Part shown: piece after piece, positions 7,787 through 15,379 of the stretch
How the letters are laid out: every line of letters starts with the position of its first letter
How positions within the stretch are numbered: position 1 is the stretch's first letter
From: a crenarchaeote SCGC AAA261-N23
Lineage (GTDB): Archaea > Thermoproteota > Thermoprotei > Gearchaeales > Gearchaeaceae
Reading direction: 5' to 3'
Length of the DNA stretch: 26,097 nucleotides
Assembly: GCA_000375685.1 (NCBI GenBank)
Contig: AQVQ01000013.1
Location: forward strand, 1 to 26,097
Made by a program: the position numbers and the translations under genes
The notes under the pieces: generated by a model
Told to the model about the DNA's origin: nothing
Seen by the model: only the letters and a program-made list of their open reading frames with translations
Database searches by the model: none

Positions 7787-8168
7787 TTCCAAGTCTTTTT
7801 TCAAGGTCAGGAGCTATCGATACGATATCTAAAGATATTATTTTAACATTTGAATTTGCCAACTGAGCAATGTTTGGAATTGTTCTTCCGTTATCTCCAT
7901 GGGCCAATTCCTTTATGTAAAGACCTCCTTGACATTTTATTAAGAATTCAGCCCTGTTACTATCTAGTTTTTTAGACCTAATTTCATAAATCATCTTGTA
8001 TCTATACTTATCTTTTCTTCTATGTAACACCCTAGTAGGAGTTCTTTGAATTATTACCCTGTTTGTCAATTCCTTTTCTATTTTTGAAAGCAATGAATCA
8101 TCTATTTCCTTTTCAAATTCAAGAAGAAGAATGTAAGTTTTTTCATCATATTTCGTAAAAACCATCAT
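7776..8168 (-). pseudogene. pus10: tRNA pseudouridine synthase Pus10, 5'-truncated
   Basis: Pus10 makes pseudouridine 54 and 55 in archaeal tRNA. This 130-residue ORF matches only the C-terminal third: IIQRTPTRVLHRRKDKYR near residue 38, and GGLYIKELAHGDNGRT near residue 95. Full-length Pus10 is about 390 or more residues; the THUMP-like domain and the catalytic-Asp motif (GREDVD-type) are missing. Upstream the frame runs directly into the 70-bp repeat at 8180 and meets a stop at 8205-8207, with no other ATG. The gene is therefore cut by the rearrangement junction and should be inactive as a synthase. Confidence 0.85.
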
Positions 8169-8179
8169 CTTTTTAATGT

Positions 8180-8249
8180 AAGTTAGGAAGATTAAAAAAA
8201 TTTTCTACGAAGGTGGATCAATAGAAGTTACTGATTCACATTCTTTAAT
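8180..8249 (+). repeat. 70-bp perfect direct repeat, copy 2 (intein block B)
   Basis: Identical to 26-95. Its right side continues the intein in frame; its left side is broken pus10. The in-frame TAA at 8179-8181 lies at its left edge, and no ATG, GTG or TTG occurs in the intein frame until ATG 8248, whose first two bases are the last two of the repeat. It also contains an A7T4 tract (8194-8204) that could act as a TATA-like element. Confidence 0.97.
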
Positions 8250-8598
8250 GATATTTAATTTATTAGGCGATATAGTTCCTGTAAAGACTTCTAATTTAAA
8301 AGAGGGAGATTTATTAATAACTCTTGATAGTTCAAGTCAATTTCTCCCCTCTTATATATTTTTACCTTTTTCAGATGAAATAAAATCTGAAAAAATTTCT
8401 AAAAAAGAAGCGCTTGATTTGATTTTCAGTAATAAGAAATTAATAGATAATAGAATTTACAATACATTAAAATCAAAAATTTCTGTAGTAAAAATTGAGA
8501 AGATTGAAGAAAAGGATTATGATGGATATGTTTATGATTTATCTGTCCCTGATACTCAGGTATTTTGGGGCGGAAATTCTCCAATTCTACTTCATAAT
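8182..8598 (+). other. Mini-intein C-terminal region (blocks B to G)
   Basis: In frame the DNA encodes block B (IEVTDSHSL), then VPVKTSNLKEGDLLIT, which resembles the usual region after block B. A linker of roughly 50 residues has no LAGLIDADG motif. Block F (GYVYDLSVPDTQVFWGGN) and block G (PILLHN) follow, ending with the splice junction HN|S at 8598/8599. The +1 residue is Ser. The host site, inside NA-SDERG of RfcS, is one I recall as an intein site in other archaeal clamp loaders. Block A lies outside the window. Confidence 0.88.
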
Positions 8599-9339
8599 AG
8601 CGATGAAAGAGGCATCGATACTATAAGGGAGAAAATTAAAGAAAGGTTTGCCAAGACTATGGCTTTGGGAGAAATTCCATTCAAAATAGTTATTCTTGAT
8701 GAAAGCGATGCTATGACAAATGATGCACAGACAGCCTTAAGGAGAATAATGGAGATATATGCAAGGAATATAAGATTCATTCTTACATGTAACTATAGCA
8801 ATAAAATAATCGAACCCGTTCAATCTAGAACGGTAGTTTTTAGATTCAGTCCTTTAAGCAAGGAAGATATAATAAATAGACTTATTGAGATAGCAAAAAA
8901 CGAAAAAGTTCAGTATACTAATGATGGATTGGAAGCCATATTTGAAGTTAGTGGAGGAGATATGAGGAAGGCTATAAATTTGCTTCAAAGTACCTCACTT
9001 CTAGGAGAAGTCAATCAAGAAACAGTATATAAAGTAGCCGGTGCTGTTAAACCAAAGGAAATAAGGGCAATTTTAGACAGTATAGTTAAAGGTAAGTTCT
9101 CAGAAGCAAGAGAAGCAGTAATTAAGATGCTATATGTTGATGGAATTCCTGGCTCAGATATAGTTTATTATCTTCATAGAGAAATAGGTCGTATAAACGT
9201 TCCTGAAGAATGTAAAATAAGATTGATTGAAACTCTTGGAGATTATGAATACAGGCTTATGGAGGGTTCTAATGAAGAAATCCAACTTTCTTCAATGTTA
9301 GCTAGAATGATTCTAATATGCAAAGAGTATGTTAAGTGA
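8248..9339 (+). CDS. rfcS: Clamp-loader small subunit RfcS: intein C part plus C-extein
   Basis: Residues 1-117 are the C-terminal part of an intein. Residues 118-363 (from base 8599) are RfcS from SDERGID to the end, about three quarters of the protein. RfcS is the ATPase that, with RfcL, loads PCNA at primer ends. Walker B (ILDESD) and the arginine-finger SRC-type motif (QSRT) are present, but Walker A is not: it belongs in the N-extein, which must lie left of base 1. No start codon exists in this frame upstream of ATG 8248 before the stop at 8179. Alone the product would be an RfcS fragment needing splicing in trans, or the gene is simply broken. It overlaps rfcL by 11 bases. Confidence 0.88.
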   Translation: MIFNLLGDIVPVKTSNLKEGDLLITLDSSSQFLPSYIFLPFSDEIKSEKISKKEALDLIFSNKKLIDNRIYNTLKSKISVVKIEKIEEKDYDGYVYDLSVPDTQVFWGGNSPILLHNSDERGIDTIREKIKERFAKTMALGEIPFKIVILDESDAMTNDAQTALRRIMEIYARNIRFILTCNYSNKIIEPVQSRTVVFRFSPLSKEDIINRLIEIAKNEKVQYTNDGLEAIFEVSGGDMRKAINLLQSTSLLGEVNQETVYKVAGAVKPKEIRAILDSIVKGKFSEAREAVIKMLYVDGIPGSDIVYYLHREIGRINVPEECKIRLIETLGDYEYRLMEGSNEEIQLSSMLARMILICKEYVK

Positions 9340-10591
9340 ATCAAGGGAATATCTATGGACTATAAAGCATAAGCCAAAAAGGATCGAAGATATTGTAGGT
9401 AATGAAGAGGCAAAAAAGGAATTTATTGAATGGTTAAGTCTGTGGTTGAAGGGAAAGCCTCCTATTAAAAAAGCTGTGCTATTATATGGACCACCCGGGA
9501 TAGGTAAAACTTTGCTTGTAGAAGTTTCAGCTAAGCAGTTTAATCTTGAACTTTTGGAGCTTAATGCAGGAGATTTAAGCGGAACAGATACGATAAAAAA
9601 GATAGCATTTCCTTTTAGTTCTGAAGAAAGCTTAGAAAAAAGGAAGAAAATAATTCTAATAGATGAAGTAGATAGTATAGAGGGTGCTAAAGCACAGCCT
9701 ATTATAAGATCCATAGTTGAATTGATTGATCAAACAAAATTTCCTGTAGTACTTATAGCTAATGATGCATGGGCTCCAGACCTATGGCAGATTAGAAATT
9801 TAACTTTGATGATTGAAATGAAAAAATTGAGTTCAAGGCAAATAGTAGCTTATCTTGAAAGGATATGCAAGCTTGAAAACATTACTTATGAACTTGATGC
9901 ATTGAAGGTTATTGCAGAGAGAGCATCAGGAGATATGAGGAGTGCAATACTTGATCTTCAAATTGCCTCAATATTCGGAAAAATAGGGATGAATGAAGTA
10001 AACATAGTTGGTGCAAAGGATAGACAAACGGATGTTTTTAGTGTATTAAGACATATAATATACGCTACAAGTGTTTCTTCGGCAAGGAAGGCCTTGGATG
10101 AATATGCATATGATCCTGAAACTCTTATGCTTTGGATTGAAGAAAATCTTCACAAATTTTATACAAAGCCTGAAGATTTAGCTTTAGCCTATTCTAGGTT
10201 AGCAAAGGCTGATTATTATAGAACCATTGCAAACCAAAAGAGAATGTGGCGTTTTTTACTTTATTTTCTTGAAATGATGACCGCTGGTGTTGCGTTATCT
10301 AAATCAACTAAACCAACCTATTCCAAGATAGATTTCCCTGAAATACTTAGGCTTTTATCTAAGCAAAGAAAGACAAATGAAATTAGGCAATATATAATGC
10401 AAGAAATTGCTAAAAAATGTCATCTATCAACTAAAAAATTTAAGACTGAAATGTTTTGGTATATTATCGTTATGCTTAAAAATGAGGATTTCAAAACAAA
10501 ATTCTTAAGAAAATTTAGGCTTGATGAAGAATCTAAAAATTATCTTGAAAATTTAGCTGATAACATTCATATAAAGATTGGAAAAGCATGA
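9329..10591 (+). CDS. rfcL: Clamp-loader large subunit RfcL
   Basis: Large subunit of archaeal replication factor C. Walker A GPPGIGKT is at residues 54-61, Walker B is LIDEVD near residue 110, and the sensor region is ASGDMRSAILDLQ. As in other RfcL proteins the SRC arginine finger is absent. The C-terminal helical collar is complete at 420 residues. No clear PCNA-interacting peptide is seen at the basic C-terminus, although many RfcL proteins end in one. Its ATG lies inside the 3' end of rfcS, so translation is coupled. Confidence 0.96.
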   Translation: MLSESREYLWTIKHKPKRIEDIVGNEEAKKEFIEWLSLWLKGKPPIKKAVLLYGPPGIGKTLLVEVSAKQFNLELLELNAGDLSGTDTIKKIAFPFSSEESLEKRKKIILIDEVDSIEGAKAQPIIRSIVELIDQTKFPVVLIANDAWAPDLWQIRNLTLMIEMKKLSSRQIVAYLERICKLENITYELDALKVIAERASGDMRSAILDLQIASIFGKIGMNEVNIVGAKDRQTDVFSVLRHIIYATSVSSARKALDEYAYDPETLMLWIEENLHKFYTKPEDLALAYSRLAKADYYRTIANQKRMWRFLLYFLEMMTAGVALSKSTKPTYSKIDFPEILRLLSKQRKTNEIRQYIMQEIAKKCHLSTKKFKTEMFWYIIVMLKNEDFKTKFLRKFRLDEESKNYLENLADNIHIKIGKA

Positions 10592-10620
10592 TATAATGTT
10601 GCTTTTAAATTCTTTGATGA

Positions 10621-11169
10621 ATGTTTATTGACATGGAAAGTTATTTTATTGAGAATTTTATAGATTTCGAACTATCTAACATAAAAGTAAGGGTCATCAA
10701 GGATTTCAGAGAGATAGAATTTGATGAGAAAAAATACGGGCCTTTCAAAAAAGATACTTACATTGAAATTCCTAGGGCTTTAGCAAGAATACTGGCAAGT
10801 GAACAAATAATTGAATATCCTATGCCATCTGTGAGCTTGATGGATCTTAAAAAAATACTTTTCTATGAAACAAAGAATAAAGAATTGAAAAAACTCGATA
10901 ACGATTTTTATTTGCAGGTTAAGGATCTGATATATTTAGCCGAAATAAAAAAGGTTGAATATGATCCTAAGGAGATTAAAAACCTAATGTATGATATATG
11001 CTTGAAGAGGGTTGAAAAAATTGTCCAAATAGCTCTCTATGTTGAAGATTATAAAAAACTTCTCGATTATTTAACCACTGAAGAAAAATACTTGCTTGAA
11101 AAGTTCAATGAATTTTTAAAAGATTGGTTTGATAATGTAATAGATAGTAAATATCTAAGACGAGTTTAA
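10621..11169 (+). CDS. gins23: GINS complex subunit Gins23
   Basis: GINS joins MCM and Cdc45/RecJ in the replicative helicase complex. The domain order, a small beta B-domain first (residues about 15-60, with YGPFKKDTYIEIP and ALARILASEQIIEY) and then the helical A-domain, is that of Gins23 rather than Gins51. Position directly before mcm (1-base gap) agrees with other archaea. Two starts are possible: ATG 10621, or ATG 10633, which lies about 25 bases after a CTTTTAAATT element. Similarity is weak, as usual for GINS, and context carries part of the call. Confidence 0.8.
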   Translation: MFIDMESYFIENFIDFELSNIKVRVIKDFREIEFDEKKYGPFKKDTYIEIPRALARILASEQIIEYPMPSVSLMDLKKILFYETKNKELKKLDNDFYLQVKDLIYLAEIKKVEYDPKEIKNLMYDICLKRVEKIVQIALYVEDYKKLLDYLTTEEKYLLEKFNEFLKDWFDNVIDSKYLRRV

Positions 11170-11170
11170 A

Positions 11171-13210
11171 ATGCAATCAAGCTTAAAGGATCTTTATAAG
11201 GATTTTCTTTCCAGCTTTACTAAGGAAGATAAGAGAATTTATTACAACAAGATTAGAGAAATGCCGATTTTTAATCAAATTTCATTAGAAATAAACCATG
11301 CGGACCTTTTCCAATATAATGAAGAACTTGCTTTAAGCTTACTTCAAAAGCCTGAAGAACATATTGAGGAAATAGGAGAAGCGATAAGAGAGATAATTGA
11401 AACGATTGATCCAGAATATGCTAAAAGAACCTACAAATTTTATGGAAGGATTTACAACATAGATATTGATGACTATAAAGTTAGCATAAGAAACATAAGA
11501 GCAAAGTATGTCGGAAACTTAATACAGGTAAAAGGGATAGTAACTAAAGCAAGCAGAATAAGGCAAAAAATCGTTGAAGCAAGATACATATGCTTAAGTT
11601 GCAAAAACGAATTTAAAATAAACTTTCTTGGCGCTCCTATTTCAAAATTTGATCAACTCAAATGTTCATACTGTGGGAAAAAAGACTTAAGAATTTTGGA
11701 TAGAAAAATGATGGATTTTCAAAAGATAATTATACAAGAAACAACAGAAGAAATCCCTGCAGGTCAAATTCCTAGAACAATAGAAGTTTATATGGAGGAT
11801 GACCTAGTAGATAAAGCTTATCCAGGAAACAGGGTTACAGTTGTAGGTATCTTAAAGGAAAAAAGAGAAAGGGATTATGAAGAACTTGCTTTCAGAACAT
11901 ATTTGCATGCAGTAAGCTTGGAAGTTAAGGAAAAGGGATTTGAAGAGGAAACTATAACAAAAGGGGATATTGAACAAATTTTGAAGCTTGCTTCTTTACC
12001 TGATATCGATGAAAGGATAGTAAATTCAATTGCGCCCTCAATACATGGGTTAAGACATGTGAAGCTTGCATTGGCTTTACAGTTATTTGGAGGAGTTCCG
12101 AAAACATTACCAGATGGCATTAAAATAAGAGGAGATATAAACATATTGCTAGTAGGTGATCCTGGAACTGCTAAGACTCAGCTTTTAAAGTATATGGCTC
12201 AAATAGCTCCTAAAGGAATTTATACTTCTGGTAAAGGTGTATCTGCAGCAGGGCTAACGGCAGCTGTAGTAAGGGATAAGACTACAGGAGACTTTTATCT
12301 TGAAGCAGGGGCATTAGTATTGGCTGATCAGGGTATTGCATTGGTTGATGAAATAGATAAAATGAGGGCTGAAGATAGAGTAGCGATGCATGAAGTAATG
12401 GAGCAACAAACTGTTAGCATTGCAAAAGCAGGTATTGTTGCAACATTAAATGCAAGGTGTGCAATATTGGCTGCAGCAAATCCTCATTTAGGCAGATTTG
12501 ATAAAACAAAGACCATATCAGAGAACATAGACTTACCTATTACACTTCTATCAAGATTTGACCTTATATTTCCTATAATAGATGTGCCGAGCAGGGAGGA
12601 GGATGCAAAGCTTGCTGAGCATATCTTAAACCTTCATTCTCAAGCAGAAGTAAAATACGATGAAAAAATGATAGGTCAAGAATTATTGAGGAAATATGTA
12701 GCGTATGCAAGGAGAAATGTAAAGCCAGTTCTTTCAAAGCAAGCAATGAAGGAAATTATGGACTTCTACTTAAAAATGAGGGAACTATCCTATAAAGGAG
12801 AGGGAACAGTTGCGATAACTCCTAGACAGCTTGAAGCATTGGTTAGATTGACTGAAGCAAAGGCTCGAATGTCCTTAAGGAATGAGTGTACTTCTGAGGA
12901 CGCAATAACTGCAATAAGTCTAATGAGGGCTATGATGGAACAATCTTTAATCGATGTTAAAACGCAGAAGGTAGATGTAGACATAGTTATGACTGGAATA
13001 CCAAAATCTCAAAGGGATAAGCATGCAAAGCTTGTAGAAATTCTTTCAAGGCTTGGTTATGAAAAAGAATCTGTTGACAAGGAGGAAGTATTAAACTTGG
13101 CTGAGAATGAAGGCATCCCTAGATACGAAGCTGAAAAAATACTGAAAACTTTAGCGAGCGAAGGGCATATTTACGAACCAAAACCTGGATTTATAAAGAG
13201 AACTCCTTAA
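11171..13210 (+). CDS. mcm: Replicative helicase MCM
   Basis: Hexameric 3'-5' DNA helicase. The N-terminal OB domain contains a zinc finger (two CxxC pairs near residues 141 and 166), followed by the AAA+ core: Walker A GDPGTAKT at residues 329-336, Walker B ALVDEIDKM, sensor AAANP, arginine finger SRFD. A winged-helix domain occupies the last 80 or so residues (KLVEILSRLG to IKRTP). Length 679 is typical. It sits 1 base after gins23 and 1 base before hel308. No intein is present here although MCM is a frequent intein host. Confidence 0.98.
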   Translation: MQSSLKDLYKDFLSSFTKEDKRIYYNKIREMPIFNQISLEINHADLFQYNEELALSLLQKPEEHIEEIGEAIREIIETIDPEYAKRTYKFYGRIYNIDIDDYKVSIRNIRAKYVGNLIQVKGIVTKASRIRQKIVEARYICLSCKNEFKINFLGAPISKFDQLKCSYCGKKDLRILDRKMMDFQKIIIQETTEEIPAGQIPRTIEVYMEDDLVDKAYPGNRVTVVGILKEKRERDYEELAFRTYLHAVSLEVKEKGFEEETITKGDIEQILKLASLPDIDERIVNSIAPSIHGLRHVKLALALQLFGGVPKTLPDGIKIRGDINILLVGDPGTAKTQLLKYMAQIAPKGIYTSGKGVSAAGLTAAVVRDKTTGDFYLEAGALVLADQGIALVDEIDKMRAEDRVAMHEVMEQQTVSIAKAGIVATLNARCAILAAANPHLGRFDKTKTISENIDLPITLLSRFDLIFPIIDVPSREEDAKLAEHILNLHSQAEVKYDEKMIGQELLRKYVAYARRNVKPVLSKQAMKEIMDFYLKMRELSYKGEGTVAITPRQLEALVRLTEAKARMSLRNECTSEDAITAISLMRAMMEQSLIDVKTQKVDVDIVMTGIPKSQRDKHAKLVEILSRLGYEKESVDKEEVLNLAENEGIPRYEAEKILKTLASEGHIYEPKPGFIKRTP

Positions 13211-13211
13211 A

Positions 13212-15356
13212 TTGTATATCGAAGAACTTAAGAATCTAGGAATACCTGAAGATCTAATTGAATCTTTAAAAAATTTAGGTTATACAAAGCTGTATCCTAC
13301 GCAAGAAAGGGCAATTGAACAAGGACTTTTAGGGAAGAGAAACATGATTATTTGTACACCTACTGCTTCAGGAAAAACCCTAATGGCATTAATCGCTTCC
13401 ATTAAATATTTAGAAAAGGGAGGCAAAGTTCTTTACATATGTCCTTTGCGCTCTATAGCTAGCGAAAAGTTTGAGGAAATTAGTAGAATTTTCTCATATA
13501 AGTATAGAGTTGCTTTGTCAATAGGAGATTATGATAGTTCAGACCCTTGGCTTCAAGAATACGACTTTATAATTTCTACATATGAAAAGGCTGATAGCTT
13601 ACTAAGACATAAAGCGAATTGGATCAAAGATGTTCTTCTATTTATAATAGATGAGATACATATGATAAATACAAACAGAGGCCCTACACTTGAATTCCTA
13701 ATTGCAAGATTAAAAAAAGCCAACAGTTTTTCTCGTTTCTTAGCATTGAGCGCAACTGTAAACAATGTAGAAGAAATAGCAAGCTGGCTTTCTGCAAATA
13801 TGCTTGTTGATGATTGGAGACCTGTACCATTAAAAGAGGGAGTTTATAAAAAAGGGAAAATAAAATACAAAGACGGTTCAGAAGAAAGAATAAAAGAAAT
13901 TAGCAATGTTCCTTACATTGACCTCGTTTTAGATACTGTAGAAAAAGGTGGGCAAGCTTTGGTTTTTAATAGTAGCAGAGCATCTTCAGTAAGAGTAGCT
14001 AGTAGAATTGGACAGTTTTTATCAAAGTTTTTAAGTTCAAACGAAAAGGACATTCTGAGAAACATCTCTTCGAAAATTGAAGAAAATGATAATATTTCAC
14101 AAAACTTAAAGAATCTTATTTTAGATGGTGTAGCTTTCCATCATGCAGGGCTATCTTATACCTCAAGAAAAATAATTGAGGATGAATTCAGGAAAGGAAA
14201 TATTAAAGTCATATCATCTACAACAACCTTAGGTGCGGGAGTCAACGTTCCTGCAAGAAGAGTAGTAATAAATGAAATAAGCAGATACGAACCACTGCTT
14301 GGATATTCACAAGAATTAAGCGTAAATGAATATAAGCAACTAGCAGGAAGGGCTGGAAGACCTAAATACGATCCTATAGGTGAGGCTATATTAATTGCAA
14401 AGGGTAATTATGATGAAGATTATCTAATGAAAAACTACATTCTAGCCGATTACGAACCAGTCCAATCACAGATCAAAGATGAGAAAAATCTAAGATCGCA
14501 TATACTTTCAATAATAGCCAACAATGTAGCAAACAATGAAACAGAATTGAAAGAGATTCTTGGTTTAACTTTTGCAAGTGTAAATTTTGGCAGCGATTTC
14601 CTTATGAGATTATCAAGCAAAGTAATTAAATTTCTAATAAAGGAGAGGTTTATAGTAGCAAAGGAAGATAATTTCGTTGCAACACTTATAGGTAAAAGGG
14701 TAACTGAGCTTTATATCGATCCGCTTTCTGCCTCATTGATTATCAAAGGTCTTCAATATTTATCTTCAAGGCATGTGAACAATATGGATTTCGCATTACT
14801 GTTCCTGATTTGTAGCACAGAAGATGCCCAAATTGTTAATGTAAACAGATATGAATCAGATAGACTTTTAGAAGAAATTGAAAGATATGTTGAAAATGAT
14901 ACGCTTTACCCATTTCCTGATATTAATAGCTTAGAATATGATGATACATTATCAAGGTATAAAACAGCTAGAATAATTTATGATTGGATAAATGAGGAAA
15001 AAGAAGATATAATAGCTGATAAATATGGAATAGGGTTAGGCGACTTGTTCAATATCATACAAACTTCAAAATGGTTGACATACTCGGCTAGCGAAATATC
15101 AAAGATTTTAAATCTTAAAGATTTTGCCAAGCGACTTTCTATTTTAGAATCAAGAATATCAGCCGGTGTTAAAGAAGAGCTTCTTGAATTGGTTCAGATA
15201 CCTAGTATAGGAAGATACAAAGCAAGAATACTTTATAAAAGTGGTTATAGAAGTATTGAGGATTTGAAAAAAGTAAAAGATTCAGATCTTCTAAGTTTGC
15301 CTTCAATAGGAGAGGAAACTTTAAAACAGATAAAAAAGTTTTTAGCTAAACTATGA
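13212..15356 (+). CDS. hel308: Ski2-like DNA helicase Hel308
   Basis: Superfamily 2 helicase acting at stalled replication forks. The Q-motif region is GYTKLYPTQ, Walker A TPTASGKT is at residues 49-56, DEIH at 147-150, SAT in ALSATV, and motif VI QLAGRAGRP at 376-384. The C-terminal helix-hairpin-helix domain has PSIGRYKARIL and LPSIGEETL. Length 714 is normal. The start is TTG, one base after the mcm stop; the sequence right after it aligns with the usual Hel308 N-terminus, so no later start is needed. It is the last gene of the replisome operon. Confidence 0.92.
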   Translation: MYIEELKNLGIPEDLIESLKNLGYTKLYPTQERAIEQGLLGKRNMIICTPTASGKTLMALIASIKYLEKGGKVLYICPLRSIASEKFEEISRIFSYKYRVALSIGDYDSSDPWLQEYDFIISTYEKADSLLRHKANWIKDVLLFIIDEIHMINTNRGPTLEFLIARLKKANSFSRFLALSATVNNVEEIASWLSANMLVDDWRPVPLKEGVYKKGKIKYKDGSEERIKEISNVPYIDLVLDTVEKGGQALVFNSSRASSVRVASRIGQFLSKFLSSNEKDILRNISSKIEENDNISQNLKNLILDGVAFHHAGLSYTSRKIIEDEFRKGNIKVISSTTTLGAGVNVPARRVVINEISRYEPLLGYSQELSVNEYKQLAGRAGRPKYDPIGEAILIAKGNYDEDYLMKNYILADYEPVQSQIKDEKNLRSHILSIIANNVANNETELKEILGLTFASVNFGSDFLMRLSSKVIKFLIKERFIVAKEDNFVATLIGKRVTELYIDPLSASLIIKGLQYLSSRHVNNMDFALLFLICSTEDAQIVNVNRYESDRLLEEIERYVENDTLYPFPDINSLEYDDTLSRYKTARIIYDWINEEKEDIIADKYGIGLGDLFNIIQTSKWLTYSASEISKILNLKDFAKRLSILESRISAGVKEELLELVQIPSIGRYKARILYKSGYRSIEDLKKVKDSDLLSLPSIGEETLKQIKKFLAKL

Positions 15357-15379
15357 AAAACTTATAGGATTTAGCAAGT

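Larger units (their letters stand above)
96..8179. other. 8.1-kb housekeeping segment inserted in the rfcS intein gene
   Basis: This is the unique sequence between the two 70-bp repeats. It holds about 14 genes, mostly translation, transcription, cofactor and tRNA-modification genes, and no recombinase or transposase. Both end genes are cut: mptA at the left loses its 3' part and pus10 at the right loses its 5' part. The intein frame is continuous only if the segment is left out. Seen: repeats, truncations and frame. Inferred: insertion into rfcS by capture of a chromosomal fragment or integration of a circle carrying one repeat. A library chimera is the main alternative. Confidence 0.75.

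Noticed and set aside
96..8179. Transposon or integrative element
   Set aside because: No transposase, integrase, terminal inverted repeats or tRNA site is present; the cargo is housekeeping genes and both ends cut through genes.
9313..9714. Minus-strand ORF of 133 residues over rfcL
   Set aside because: It sits opposite the Walker region of rfcL and shows no domain of its own.
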